In this document: piece after piece, positions 14,115-20,272 of the stretch | Position numbering within the stretch: position 1 is the first letter of the stretch | Layout: each line of letters opens with the position of its first letter | Virus record (IMG/VR): IMGVR_UViG_3300043409_001212 | Location: 1 to 20,272 of that record | DNA length: 20,272 nucleotides | DNA from: a virus | Reading direction: 5' to 3' (one strand) | The notes under the pieces: generated by a model | Databases searched by the model: none | Seen by the model: only the letters and a program-made list of their open reading frames with translations | Told to the model about the DNA's origin: nothing | Translations under genes and position numbers: made by a program

Positions 14115-14439
14115 GCTGCAACCCCCAAAACCCCACGCTGCAAAGCAGCCAGAAACGCCTTCTGCACGCTGTTCATCGTGACCCCGCTGCGCTGCATCAT
14201 CTCGAGCCGATGCGCCGCGTAGGCCCGTGGCGTCATGCGTTCTTTCGCCGCCTTGTCGCCGAAGAAGGTGCGCCCCTTGAACGCTGCCCGGCAGAACGAT
14301 TCGTAGCAACCACGGCACCGCGCGCCATAGGTCGACATGTCGACACGGCTTGTCGGCGTGCCGCAGCCGTTGCAGGTGAACGTGTCGCCGTGAACCGCTG
14401 CGGATGCCTCGATCACGGCCCGTGCGTTGAATGCTTTCG

Positions 14440-14443
<4 letters not shown>
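14111..14443 (-). CDS. small zinc-ribbon protein
   Basis: 110 aa from the ATG at 14443 (ATGA overlap with the upstream gene). Four cysteines in two CxxC pairs, C24/C27 and C43/C46 (TCNGCGTP and ARCRGCYESFC), with 15 residues between the pairs, make a convincing zinc ribbon. The rest is basic and helical (DKAAKERMTPRAYAAHRLEM). Such small ribbons in phage early operons usually bind nucleic acid or a protein partner. No specific function can be given. Its neighbours are the replication protein and a double winged-helix protein. Confidence 0.72.
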
Positions 14444-15449
<1,006 letters not shown>

Positions 15450-15453
<4 letters not shown>

Positions 15454-15686
15454 TCCGTGGCCTTCCTGCCCGTTCCTTGGCCTTCCTGGCCATTCCTTGC
15501 GATTCCTGCACGCCGGAATTCATCGGCCAACAACATGACGTCATGCACCACTGCCTTGACGTGCGGCGCCACGATGCTTTCGATGTACTCACCGAGTCCC
15601 ATGTCCTTGGACTGCGCGATGGCGCGCAGGGCTGCATGTACCTCGTCATCGAAGTAGACCTTCACGTCTTTTCTTGGGGTGGACAT
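15450..15686 (-). CDS. ribbon-helix-helix-like DNA-binding protein
   Basis: 78 aa starting MSTPRKDVKVYFDDEVHAAL. The layout of a short beta strand with alternating residues (DVKVYFDD), a helix (EVHAALRAIAQSKDMG), then LGEYIESIVAPHVKAVVHDV, is that of an Arc/CopG-type ribbon-helix-helix protein. The C-terminal third is charged and probably flexible (NGQEGQGTGRKATE). It is the second gene of the leftward early operon, 3 bases after the Cro-like gene, and its stop overlaps the start of the replication gene (ATGA). It may be a second early regulator. The targets are unknown. Confidence 0.72.
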
Positions 15687-15689
15687 GGG

Positions 15690-15956
15690 TCAGGCGGCTT
15701 TCGCGCCAGCAACTGGAGATCCATCAGCCCCCACGATTTCCGGCCAGATGAGGAACCAGTCGCTCGCCCTGAGGTGCCACCGCCTGACCACATACCCAGA
15801 ACGCTCTTCAACTCGAACGCAAACGGCTGGGTCAAGTGTTTTCTGTCCGTAGGAGACGTTGCGAAGGTGATTCGCCGTCGTGCCACAGGCAATTGCGAAG
15901 GCCTCCCGAGCTTCATCAGACCCGAGGCTTCGAAGAAATGAGCGAAGTGTTTCCAT
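15690..15956 (-). CDS. YdaS/Cro-like transcriptional regulator
   Basis: 88 aa from the ATG at 15956. Longer in-frame starts at 15965 and 15986 lie in or upstream of the -10 box and would not be transcribed from the promoter described here. The protein reads METLRSFLRSLGSDEAREAF, AIACGTTANHLRNVSYGQKT, then C-V-R-V-E-E-R-S-G-Y-V-V-R-R-W-H-L-R and W-P-E-I. That is the YdaS/Cro pattern: HTH, an A-V/I-x-x-E-R-x-T/S-G segment, then R-x-x-L-R-x-x-D-W...W-P-E. It should act against the CI-type repressor encoded divergently. The predicted transcription start falls on the A of the ATG, which suggests a leaderless message. Confidence 0.78.
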   Translation of the reverse strand: METLRSFLRSLGSDEAREAFAIACGTTANHLRNVSYGQKTLDPAVCVRVEERSGYVVRRWHLRASDWFLIWPEIVGADGSPVAGAKAA

Positions 15957-15963
15957 CGCCCGC

Positions 15964-15992
15964 ATTTCACCAAATAGTGAAGGCATCGTCAA
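15964..15992 (-). promoter_or_regulatory. leftward early promoter (PR-like)
   Basis: Minus-strand -35 TTGACG (complement of 15987-15992), 17-bp spacer, -10 TGAAAT (complement of 15964-15969). The -10 box overlaps one operator and the -35 box is abutted by another. It has the same design as the rightward promoter at 17475-17503. It drives the Cro-like gene and the operon after it. Confidence 0.75.
15966..15981. promoter_or_regulatory. repressor operator, left site 1
   Basis: TTCACCAAATAGTGAA, a near-perfect palindrome overlapping the -10 box of the leftward promoter. It matches the consensus TTCACC-N4-GGTGAA at 11 of 12 arm positions. Confidence 0.75.
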
Positions 15993-16006
15993 CACCAACC
16001 AGTGAA
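15991..16006. promoter_or_regulatory. repressor operator, left site 2
   Basis: AACACCAACCAGTGAA, at the upstream edge of the -35 box of the leftward promoter and centred 25 bp from left site 1. It has the same geometry as the pair at the rightward promoter. Confidence 0.7.
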
Positions 16007-16027
16007 AAGACGATGCTTTACTGCGCC

Positions 16028-16471
16028 ATGGCCGATGACGCCCGGATCAGAACCGAAAACCTGCGAGCACTTTGGGATGCGCGGGGCTTCACAGTCACGT
16101 CTGCGCCAAAGGTACTTGGTCGATCGGCAAGTTTTTGGTCTGATCTTCGCAAAGGCAACAAGTCGTTTGGGGAAAAGCTCGCGCGCGACATCGAAGAGCG
16201 GCTCCAACTGCCTCGCGGATGGCTTGATCAAGCGCACGACACAAACAATGGCCTTTCTACGTCGCCCGCTCCGCCGCCGCGCGATTTCGCTGACCCCCGG
16301 TTTGTGGACGATGAGGAATTCGAAATCGTGCGCGACTTCCGCGACCTGGCAGATGGTGACCGTGACCGCTTCAAGGCCAGCTTGAGGCAGATGGCCGATG
16401 CGTACCGGATCTACCGAGACGGCGTGATCTCCGATCTCAGGGCCAAGGGAAAACTGAAGGAGGAAACATGA
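16028..16471 (+). CDS. CI-type phage repressor, short form
   Basis: 147 aa from the ATG at 16028 (MADDARIRTENLRALWDARG); an ATG at 16013 would add five residues. The N-terminal ~65 residues form an HTH domain (SAPKVLGRSASFWSDLRKGN, then SFGEKLARDIEERLQLPRGW), a form common in repressors of beta-proteobacterial phages. After a Pro-rich linker comes a helical C-terminus (FEIVRDFRDLADGDRDRFKA). There is no S24/LexA-type peptidase domain, so RecA-stimulated self-cleavage is not expected. It is flanked by two promoters with matching palindromic operators and lies divergent from the Cro-like gene. A weak -10 (TTTACT, 16017-16022) just before the ATG may serve as its own promoter, as lambda PRM does. 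It is the first gene of a three-gene operon. Confidence 0.82.
   Translation: MADDARIRTENLRALWDARGFTVTSAPKVLGRSASFWSDLRKGNKSFGEKLARDIEERLQLPRGWLDQAHDTNNGLSTSPAPPPRDFADPRFVDDEEFEIVRDFRDLADGDRDRFKASLRQMADAYRIYRDGVISDLRAKGKLKEET
16457..16463 (+). promoter_or_regulatory. strong ribosome-binding site inside the repressor gene
   Basis: AAGGAGG, 4 bases before the ATG of the PEP-CTERM gene and inside the last codons of the repressor gene. Together with the ATGA overlap it indicates that the surface protein is meant to be translated efficiently from the lysogenic message. Confidence 0.8.
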
Positions 16472-17088
16472 AAGCAATCACCATCGCTATGGCCGCAATG
16501 CTGGCTGCAGGCGCCACCCATGGGACACTGCAAGACCGAGGCCCGCTGATGTTCTTTGATGACGTGGCCAACCTCACGTTCTACAAGGTAAGCGCAGCAG
16601 GTAGCGCATTCGATGACGGCTTCTCTGCCAGCGATGGCCTGGTGAGCTGGGCATCCGCTGGCGCCTGGGCTGCAAGCCTTGCCGTGACAAACACCTTCGG
16701 CGTGTCCAGCACCGGCTGGCGCCTTCCCGCCCAAACCGAGCCGACCTATGCCGCCACAGGCAGCGCCTTCGGCTGGTATGCCGATCTTTACGACCTGTCG
16801 TCCAACATCATCCCCACCGGTGGGAATTCGATCCTCACCGTGAATGGCTGGCTTGTCCGTGAGCCCACCCACGTATGGCCGCCATCGCTGGCCTGGACGT
16901 ATGGCAAGGGCTTCGGTGTAGCCGTCGCAGCGCTCACACTCACAGACGGCAACGTGTTCCACGACTATGGCCAGGCCTGGGCCGTGCACTCGGGCGACGT
17001 GGGCGCGGTTCCCGAGCCTGCCGCCATTTCGCTTGCGGGTGCGGGTGCTGCATTGCTTGGGCTTCTGGCGCTGCGTCGGCGCACTTGA
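16468..17088 (+). CDS. PEP-CTERM sorted surface protein (moron in rex position)
   Basis: 206 aa. Residues 1-19 are a signal peptide (MKAITIAMAAMLAAGATHG). The body opens TLQDRGPLMFFDDVANLTFY and has GLVSWASAGAWAASLAV and GWRLPAQTEP, the layout of DUF1566/Lcl-like PEP-CTERM proteins (DRGxGLIYDD..LNITW..W..A..WA..L..GWRLPT). The end is a full PEP-CTERM signal: VPEP at 181-184, a hydrophobic helix (~186-202) and RRR at 203-205. Known PEP-CTERM proteins are exported by Sec and processed at this signal by a host exosortase, often in strains making exopolysaccharide. The ATG overlaps the repressor stop (ATGA) with a strong AAGGAGG upstream, so it should be made in the lysogen. No exosortase is in the window. 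Surface alteration or superinfection exclusion is inferred. Confidence 0.88.
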   Translation: MKAITIAMAAMLAAGATHGTLQDRGPLMFFDDVANLTFYKVSAAGSAFDDGFSASDGLVSWASAGAWAASLAVTNTFGVSSTGWRLPAQTEPTYAATGSAFGWYADLYDLSSNIIPTGGNSILTVNGWLVREPTHVWPPSLAWTYGKGFGVAVAALTLTDGNVFHDYGQAWAVHSGDVGAVPEPAAISLAGAGAALLGLLALRRRT

Positions 17089-17090
17089 AG

Positions 17091-17330
17091 ATGCCAACAA
17101 CGGATGAACTTGCGCGCCAGATCAATGTTCTGAATTCAGCCGTGCATGTGCTGTGCGCGGTGCTTACCGCAGAACAGCAAGCGCGCGCCTCTGTTCTACT
17201 CGCTGAAGCCTTGCAACGCGTTCAAGCCAATCTCGAATCCTCTGCCGCTTCGGACGAAGAGCTTTCCCGCCACGTCGAGCTACAAGCCTCTTTGCTGAAG
17301 GCGTTGCGATTCCCGTCGTCGTGTCCATGA
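17091..17330 (+). CDS. small helical protein, third gene of the lysogenic operon
   Basis: 79 aa starting MPTTDELARQINVLNSAVHV, two bases after the stop of the PEP-CTERM gene. It is largely helical and rich in Leu, Ala, Glu and Gln (LTAEQQARASVLLAEALQRV), probably a coiled coil or a helical hairpin. The phrase LCAVLTAEQQAR resembles short hypothetical proteins of phages and beta-proteobacteria. There is no signal peptide or membrane span. A larger minus-strand frame covers part of it but shows no family pattern and runs into operator DNA. Function unknown; its operon suggests a role in lysogeny or together with the surface protein. Confidence 0.65.
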   Translation: MPTTDELARQINVLNSAVHVLCAVLTAEQQARASVLLAEALQRVQANLESSAASDEELSRHVELQASLLKALRFPSSCP

Positions 17331-17397
17331 CGTTGGCCCGAAGTTGGCCTGATTGATCGTAGAGCCACATTCCTGCAATCTCCATCTCTTGCTCCAT

Positions 17398-17420
17398 GCC
17401 CGCCGCGCGCGGGCTTTTTT
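17398..17420 (+). terminator. Rho-independent terminator of the lysogenic operon
   Basis: GCCCGC-CGCGC-GCGGGC (17398-17414), a perfect 6-bp GC stem, followed by six T (17415-17420). It lies 67 bases after the last gene of the repressor operon and just before the operators of the rightward promoter, so it isolates lysogenic transcription from the early operon. Confidence 0.9.
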
Positions 17421-17440
17421 GTGCCTGGATCGTAGGTGTT

Positions 17441-17456
17441 TTCACCATCGAATGAA
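17441..17456. promoter_or_regulatory. possible third operator, right region
   Basis: TTCACCATCGAATGAA, with one arm matching the consensus exactly and the other at 4 of 6. It is centred 20 bp upstream of the next site. It may be a weaker auxiliary operator. Confidence 0.45.
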
Positions 17457-17460
17457 TAAA

Positions 17461-17476
17461 TTCACCGTTTGGTGTT
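17461..17476. promoter_or_regulatory. repressor operator, right site 2
   Basis: TTCACCGTTTGGTGTT, overlapping the first two bases of the -35 box of the rightward promoter. It differs from the perfect palindrome only at the last two bases. Confidence 0.78.
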
Positions 17477-17503
17477 GACATTCCTATCACCGTTTGGTGA
17501 AAT
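17475..17503 (+). promoter_or_regulatory. rightward early promoter (PL-like)
   Basis: -35 TTGACA (17475-17480, consensus), 17-bp spacer, -10 TGAAAT (17498-17503). It is embedded between two operators exactly as the leftward promoter is. With a 7-base discriminator the transcript would start at A17511, the first base of an ATG. Confidence 0.82.
17486..17501. promoter_or_regulatory. repressor operator, right site 1
   Basis: ATCACCGTTTGGTGAA, covering most of the -10 box, centred 25 bp from right site 2. It shares the core CACCGTTTGGTG with that site. Confidence 0.8.
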
Positions 17504-17510
17504 ACATCCC

Positions 17511-17549
17511 ATGCCCCAAGACAACCGCACAGCGGGGGGCACCAGGTGA
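17511..17549 (+). other. possible leaderless 12-codon leader ORF
   Basis: ATG at the predicted transcription start of the rightward promoter opens a frame MPQDNRTAGGTR ending in TGA at 17547-17549. Its last codons contain the AGGTGA ribosome-binding site of the next gene, so translation of the leader could influence that gene. It may simply be chance. Confidence 0.25.
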
Positions 17550-17553
17550 TGCG

Positions 17554-17904
17554 ATGGGCTACACGGCACAGGAAGACAGGGTTCACGAACAAAGCGTGAG
17601 CATCTACGCCGAGTCTTACAACACGTTGCTGAAGGATTTCCAGGGCGCGGCGTTGGCTGGCAAAGACATCGAGATTCCCGCGCCTGCCTGGTTAAAGCCG
17701 GGCGTGTTCCCCATCAGCAAAATCATCTTTGATGATCTGGCCGAAGACAACGGCCGCGAGATGCTGGCCATCATTGCAGCCTGCGCCCGCGGTGAGGACG
17801 CCACCTTGCGCGCCTCAGTTTGGATCAGGCGCAACGCTGAGGCCTATGCAGCCGAAAACGTGGACGACATGGCACGCGGGATCCTGCGCGACATGGATTG
17901 CTGA
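17554..17904 (+). CDS. first gene of rightward early operon, function unknown
   Basis: 116 aa from the ATG at 17554 with AGGTGA 4 bases upstream; a longer frame from 17494 starts inside the operator and precedes the transcript. The protein has an acidic, helical character (VSIYAESYNTLLKDFQGAAL, then KIIFDDLAEDNGREMLAIIA, NVDDMARGILRDMDC) and one Pro-rich turn (EIPAPAWLKPGVFPISK). There is no signal peptide, membrane segment or known motif. First-expressed phage genes are often small anti-host or anti-restriction proteins; nothing in the sequence proves that here. Confidence 0.7.
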   Translation: MGYTAQEDRVHEQSVSIYAESYNTLLKDFQGAALAGKDIEIPAPAWLKPGVFPISKIIFDDLAEDNGREMLAIIAACARGEDATLRASVWIRRNAEAYAAENVDDMARGILRDMDC

Positions 17905-17907
17905 CCC

Positions 17908-18072
17908 ATGGCCAGCCGACAAGACCCAATCAAAAGCGCGGCCTTGGCCTGCGCGGTTGGCTTTGCCCTCGCCGCCTGCATTTTCTTTGGCGCGTGCGGC
18001 GGTGGCGGCGACGCCACCGACATGCCAACCCCACGAGTTAACTGCCAACAGAACCCGGAGCTTTGCAAGTGA
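17908..18072 (+). CDS. tiny phage lipoprotein (54 aa)
   Basis: MASRQDPIKSAALACAVGFA continues with a hydrophobic stretch and two possible lipobox cysteines: LAAC at residues 21-24 (better consensus) and FGAC at 27-30, followed by GGGGD, the usual start of mature beta-proteobacterial lipoproteins. The mature part is only ~25 residues and ends in a Cys-x6-Cys pair (NCQQNPELCK), which could form a disulfide. The start lies 3 bases after the upstream stop, and the stop overlaps the next GTG. Short phage lipoproteins expressed early can block receptors of later phages; that is inference. The frame is supported by its tight fit between neighbours. Confidence 0.65.
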   Translation: MASRQDPIKSAALACAVGFALAACIFFGACGGGGDATDMPTPRVNCQQNPELCK

Positions 18073-18200
18073 GCCGCGAACTTCCTGGCTGGATACGCAA
18101 GCCGTTTCTGCTGATCGCACTGGTGATTTTCATCCTGCTCGAAGGCTTGCGCATTGCTTTCTTCGGTTCGGGCGAAGACGACGAAGGTGGCCAGCCATGA
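18069..18200 (+). CDS. tiny single-pass membrane protein (43 aa)
   Basis: GTG start overlapping the lipoprotein stop (GTGA), stop overlapping the next ATG (ATGA). The protein reads SRELPGWIRKP, then a ~17-residue transmembrane helix (FLLIALVIFILLEGLRI), then an acidic tail (GSGEDDEGGQP). Positive charges before the helix and negative charges after it favour a cytoplasmic N-terminus. The double overlap is the main evidence that it is a gene. Function unknown; an envelope role together with the preceding lipoprotein is possible. Confidence 0.62.
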   Translation: MSRELPGWIRKPFLLIALVIFILLEGLRIAFFGSGEDDEGGQP

Positions 18201-18394
18201 GCATCGCAGGCGTCAGTGATTCTGAGTGGGCCGACTACGAGGCCAGCAGCAAGCCAAACCCATTGCCAGGGGTGTCGGTGGTGCTGCTGCTGCAAAGCGG
18301 CGCGATTGAAGGGCCGTTTCGTGTGACGCAGCCGGTCACTGTATCAACGTGGCAGCGCATCAAGCGGGCTGTCAGAAACTGGAGCCTGAAGTGA
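18197..18394 (+). CDS. small early protein, function unknown
   Basis: 65 aa starting MSIAGVSDSEWADYEASSKP, coupled at both ends (ATGA before, GTGA after). The middle is a short beta-type segment (PGVSVVLLLQSGAIEGPFRV) and the end is basic and helical (WQRIKRAVRNWSLK), perhaps DNA- or membrane-binding. No family is recognised. It directly precedes the exonuclease gene and may be an accessory to recombination, but that is only position. Confidence 0.6.
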   Translation: MSIAGVSDSEWADYEASSKPNPLPGVSVVLLLQSGAIEGPFRVTQPVTVSTWQRIKRAVRNWSLK

Positions 18395-19281
18395 AAACAA
18401 TGATAGGCATTTTCGAAGGCATGCCGTTTGACGAGTACCTTGCGGTCGATGCTTTGAGCGCCACCGGCTTGAAACAGCTTGCGCGTTCTCCCTGGCACTA
18501 CAAGCACCGCATCGACACAGACCCAACGCCTGCGATGATGCGCGGCACCCTGGCCCACTGCGCGATTCTTGAGCCTGGCGCCTTTGCGCAGCGCTACGTG
18601 GTGCAGCCTGTTGACGCGCCTCGCAGGCCATCGAAGGCCCAATGGTCAGCAAAAAATCCGAGCGCTGAAAGCATCGCGGCGATGAAGTGGTGGGAAGCCT
18701 TCAACGATTCTCTTGCCGGGCGCGATGTTGTTTCAGCCGATGACTTCAGCTTGTGTGCACAGCAGCTGCAAGCCATTGCATCAAACACTGAACTGTCGGG
18801 GCTTTTGAAGCATGGGCGGGGTGAGGTTTCAATCTTCTGGATCGACAAAGCAACCGGCCTCTACTGCAAGGCCAGGCCGGATTGGCTGCCATCGCCTATT
18901 GGCAGCACGATCATGCCGGTGGACATCAAGACATGCATTGACGATTCACCCAGCGGCTTCGGCCGCGCTGCTGCCCGCCTGAGGTACGACTTGCAAGACG
19001 CGCACTACACGGCAGGCATTGAAGCCGTTACCGGCTTGCACGTTCAGGCGTTCGTTTTCGGTGCCGTCAGCAGCAAGCCCCCTGTTTTGGCTGTGCCCTA
19101 TGTGCTTACCGATGAGATCAGGGCGCAAGGCCGAGATGAGCGCCGCGAGCTGATTGACAAGTTGGCCTGGTGCCAGCGAGAGAACACCTGGCCAGCCTAC
19201 GGGCAAGGCTTCCAGATGCTGGATTTCCCAGCCTACGCCAAAGCTGGCGGAGATGTTGAAGTTGAATGGAGCGAATCATGA
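18391..19281 (+). CDS. RecE/exonuclease VIII-like phage nuclease
   Basis: 296 aa from the GTG at 18391 (GTGA overlap, GGAG site six bases upstream); ATG 18400 is the alternative. The N-terminus (DEYLAVDALSATGLKQLARS, PWHYKHR) is the standard start of exonuclease VIII-type PDDEXK proteins, where S-x-T-x-L-K is followed by S-P-x-H/Y. Catalytic features are present: GTLAH (H56), E145, ARPDWL (D164), VDIKTC (D178, K180) and the QxxxY motif of RecB-family nucleases (Q202, Y206). E. coli RecE is far longer because of an N-terminal extension; this is the nuclease domain alone, as in many phages. It would chew 5' ends to make 3' tails for annealing. An annealase should follow to the right. Confidence 0.87.
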   Translation: MKTMIGIFEGMPFDEYLAVDALSATGLKQLARSPWHYKHRIDTDPTPAMMRGTLAHCAILEPGAFAQRYVVQPVDAPRRPSKAQWSAKNPSAESIAAMKWWEAFNDSLAGRDVVSADDFSLCAQQLQAIASNTELSGLLKHGRGEVSIFWIDKATGLYCKARPDWLPSPIGSTIMPVDIKTCIDDSPSGFGRAAARLRYDLQDAHYTAGIEAVTGLHVQAFVFGAVSSKPPVLAVPYVLTDEIRAQGRDERRELIDKLAWCQRENTWPAYGQGFQMLDFPAYAKAGGDVEVEWSES

Positions 19282-19859
19282 ATGCAAGCGTTGAAGACCT
19301 GCGCCCGACGATCATCCCGAAGTCGGATCAGTTGAATGCAGAACAGTTACTTGGTGGCCCCATGGTGCTCACCGTCACCGATGTGCGCGTGAGCGAAAGC
19401 GGCGAACAGCCGGTGACGGTGCACTACGCTGGCGAGGGTGGCCGACCGTTCAAGCCTTGCAAGACGATGCGCAAGGTTTTGATCCACGCATGGGGGCCCG
19501 ATGGCCGCGTGTGGGTTGGCCGCTCGCTGAAGGTCTACAACGACCCGACCGTGCGCTTTGGTGGTGATGATGTCGGTGGAATCCGAATCAGCCACTTGAG
19601 CGACATCGAGCGCGACGTGAAGGTTTCACTGACTTCAACGCGCGGCAAGAAAGCAAAGTACGAAATCAAGCGGCTTGCATCTCAGATCGCCGAGCACTTG
19701 GCCGCTGTTGTTGCGGCACCAGAAACCGAAGTTTTGAAAGACGTTTTTGGCGCCGCCTACAAGAGCACCAAGGACACAGGCGAACGCGCCCAACTTAAGG
19801 CCGCATATGACAAGCGGCTGGCAGAACTCCAGCCACCACAACAGGAACCACAGCAGTGA
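19278..19859 (+). CDS. phage recombination-module protein, function unknown
   Basis: 193 aa from the ATG at 19278 (ATGA overlap with the nuclease). The phrases LRPTIIPKSDQLNAEQLLGG, FKPCKTMRKVLIHAWGPDGR and WVGRSLKVYNDPTVRFGG, then GGIRISHLSDIERDVKVSLT, match a conserved protein often found next to RecE-like nucleases in phages of proteobacteria. The N-terminal ~125 residues look beta-rich, the C-terminal part is helical (AAYKSTKDTGERAQLKAAYD) and ends Gln/Pro-rich. No enzyme motif is visible. Its constant neighbour suggests a helper in recombination or ssDNA handling, which is inference. The family assignment is from memory of the pattern. Confidence 0.72.
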   Translation: MNASVEDLRPTIIPKSDQLNAEQLLGGPMVLTVTDVRVSESGEQPVTVHYAGEGGRPFKPCKTMRKVLIHAWGPDGRVWVGRSLKVYNDPTVRFGGDDVGGIRISHLSDIERDVKVSLTSTRGKKAKYEIKRLASQIAEHLAAVVAAPETEVLKDVFGAAYKSTKDTGERAQLKAAYDKRLAELQPPQQEPQQ

Positions 19860-20092
19860 CCACCAAGACCCGCATTTACATCGTCCAGCCACGTCGCCAG
19901 GACGGCGCCACAGCGCCCATTGAGCAGCGCCGAATCGTGCGCGCAACCCACCCAGCCCACGCACTCAAGCATGTCGCTGATGGCGCCTACGTGGTGGCCG
20001 TGGCCGATCAAGAGACTCTGGTTGAAATGCTCGAAGCCGGACACAAGCCGGAAGACATCAAGGCCGAGCAGCAAGAACTGCCGACAACTTAA
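19856..20092 (+). CDS. small early protein, function unknown
   Basis: 78 aa beginning at GTG in a GTGA overlap. The protein has a beta strand with R/K-rich start (TKTRIYIVQPRRQDG), a short helix (THPAHALKHVADGAYVVAVA) and an acidic C-terminal helix (LVEMLEAGHKPEDIKAEQQE). The phrase RRIVRATHPAHALKHVADGA resembles small phage proteins from recombination modules, whose function is not known. It is followed by a 38-base gap with a good ribosome-binding site, so the next gene is less tightly coupled. Confidence 0.68.
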   Translation: MTTKTRIYIVQPRRQDGATAPIEQRRIVRATHPAHALKHVADGAYVVAVADQETLVEMLEAGHKPEDIKAEQQELPTT

Positions 20093-20130
20093 GTGCCCCG
20101 CTTTCAACCACAGAACCCAAGGAGAACCAA

Positions 20131-20272
20131 GTGACCTTTGAAATCGAATCACTCGCCAAGGCCAAGCTGCTCGATGTCGTCGTGCTCAGCCAGAAGAACC
20201 GCCAACCCGATGAGAACCCTGGCGCAAAACTCACGCTCGAAATGCAGGCCGCGAACGACGTGCTGTCGGCTT
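20131..20272 (+). CDS. conserved phage early protein, N-terminal fragment
   Basis: GTG start with AAGGAG 6 bases upstream; 47 codons are seen before the window ends. The protein begins TFEIESLAKAKLLDVVVLSQ and continues KNRQPDENPGAKLTLEMQA. The K-N-R-x-P-x-E-x-P-G-A-K-L phrase is one I recall from hypothetical proteins in phage recombination regions. No domain can be assigned from the fragment. Its position suggests that the recombination operon continues to the right. Confidence 0.7.
   Translation, partial: MTFEIESLAKAKLLDVVVLSQKNRQPDENPGAKLTLEMQAANDVLSA

Noticed and set aside
15836-16471. 211-aa version of the repressor starting at 15836
   Set aside because: The extra 64 residues run antisense through the Cro-like gene and the operators; the HTH domain begins just after the ATG at 16028.
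17164-17592. 142-codon minus-strand frame
   Set aside because: It crosses the terminator, operators and promoter of the rightward operon and the 79-aa gene; part of it looks plausible but no family is recognised and the plus-strand signals are clear.

Overview
The window looks like a piece of a temperate, podovirus-type phage or prophage, GC-rich, from a beta-proteobacterial (probably Burkholderiales-like) host. The host guess rests on base and codon usage, on Bordetella phage BPP-1-like small genes, and on a phage-borne PEP-CTERM protein, which only makes sense in a host with an exosortase. No terminase, lysis gene, integrase, tRNA or att site is visible here.

Left part (1-12593, minus strand): virion genes in T7 order. 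Reading in the direction of transcription: two small upstream proteins and a cupin-like protein, a membrane-anchored 136-aa protein, portal (T7 gp8-like), a receptor/depolymerase cassette (GDKGD fibre-type protein plus a 925-aa heparinase II/III-like lyase), a Bbp19-like protein, scaffold (gp9-like), major capsid (gp10-like), a beta-rich accessory protein, an intrinsic terminator, tail tubular A-like (gp11), nozzle/tail tubular B-like (gp12) and the start of an internal virion protein (gp14-like). The terminator sits where T7 has T-phi.

Middle (12594-15956, minus strand): a tightly overlapped early operon (ATGA and TGATG junctions): YdaS/Cro-like regulator, ribbon-helix-helix protein, DUF1376-type replication protein whose gene carries an origin-like repeat array, zinc-ribbon protein, double winged-helix protein, RuvC-like resolvase and a small HTH protein.

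Switch (15956-17510): a lambda-like control region. A short CI-type repressor (plus strand) lies between two promoters of the same design (-35 TTGACR, 17-bp spacer, -10 TGAAAT). Each promoter carries two 16-bp palindromic operators 25 bp apart (consensus TTCACC-N4-GGTGAA). In the position of lambda rexAB, translationally coupled to the repressor, is a PEP-CTERM surface protein, then a 79-aa protein, then an intrinsic terminator. This is the most unusual feature of the window: a lysogenic-conversion gene that appears to use the host exosortase pathway.

Right part (17511-20272, plus strand): the second early operon, with a hypothetical protein, a tiny lipoprotein, a tiny single-pass membrane protein, a 65-aa protein, a RecE/exonuclease VIII-like nuclease and associated phage proteins, again joined by ATGA/GTGA overlaps.

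Taken together, the phage seems organised around the host surface: a putative polysaccharide lyase in the virion module, and a PEP-CTERM protein and small envelope proteins in the lysogenic and early operons.
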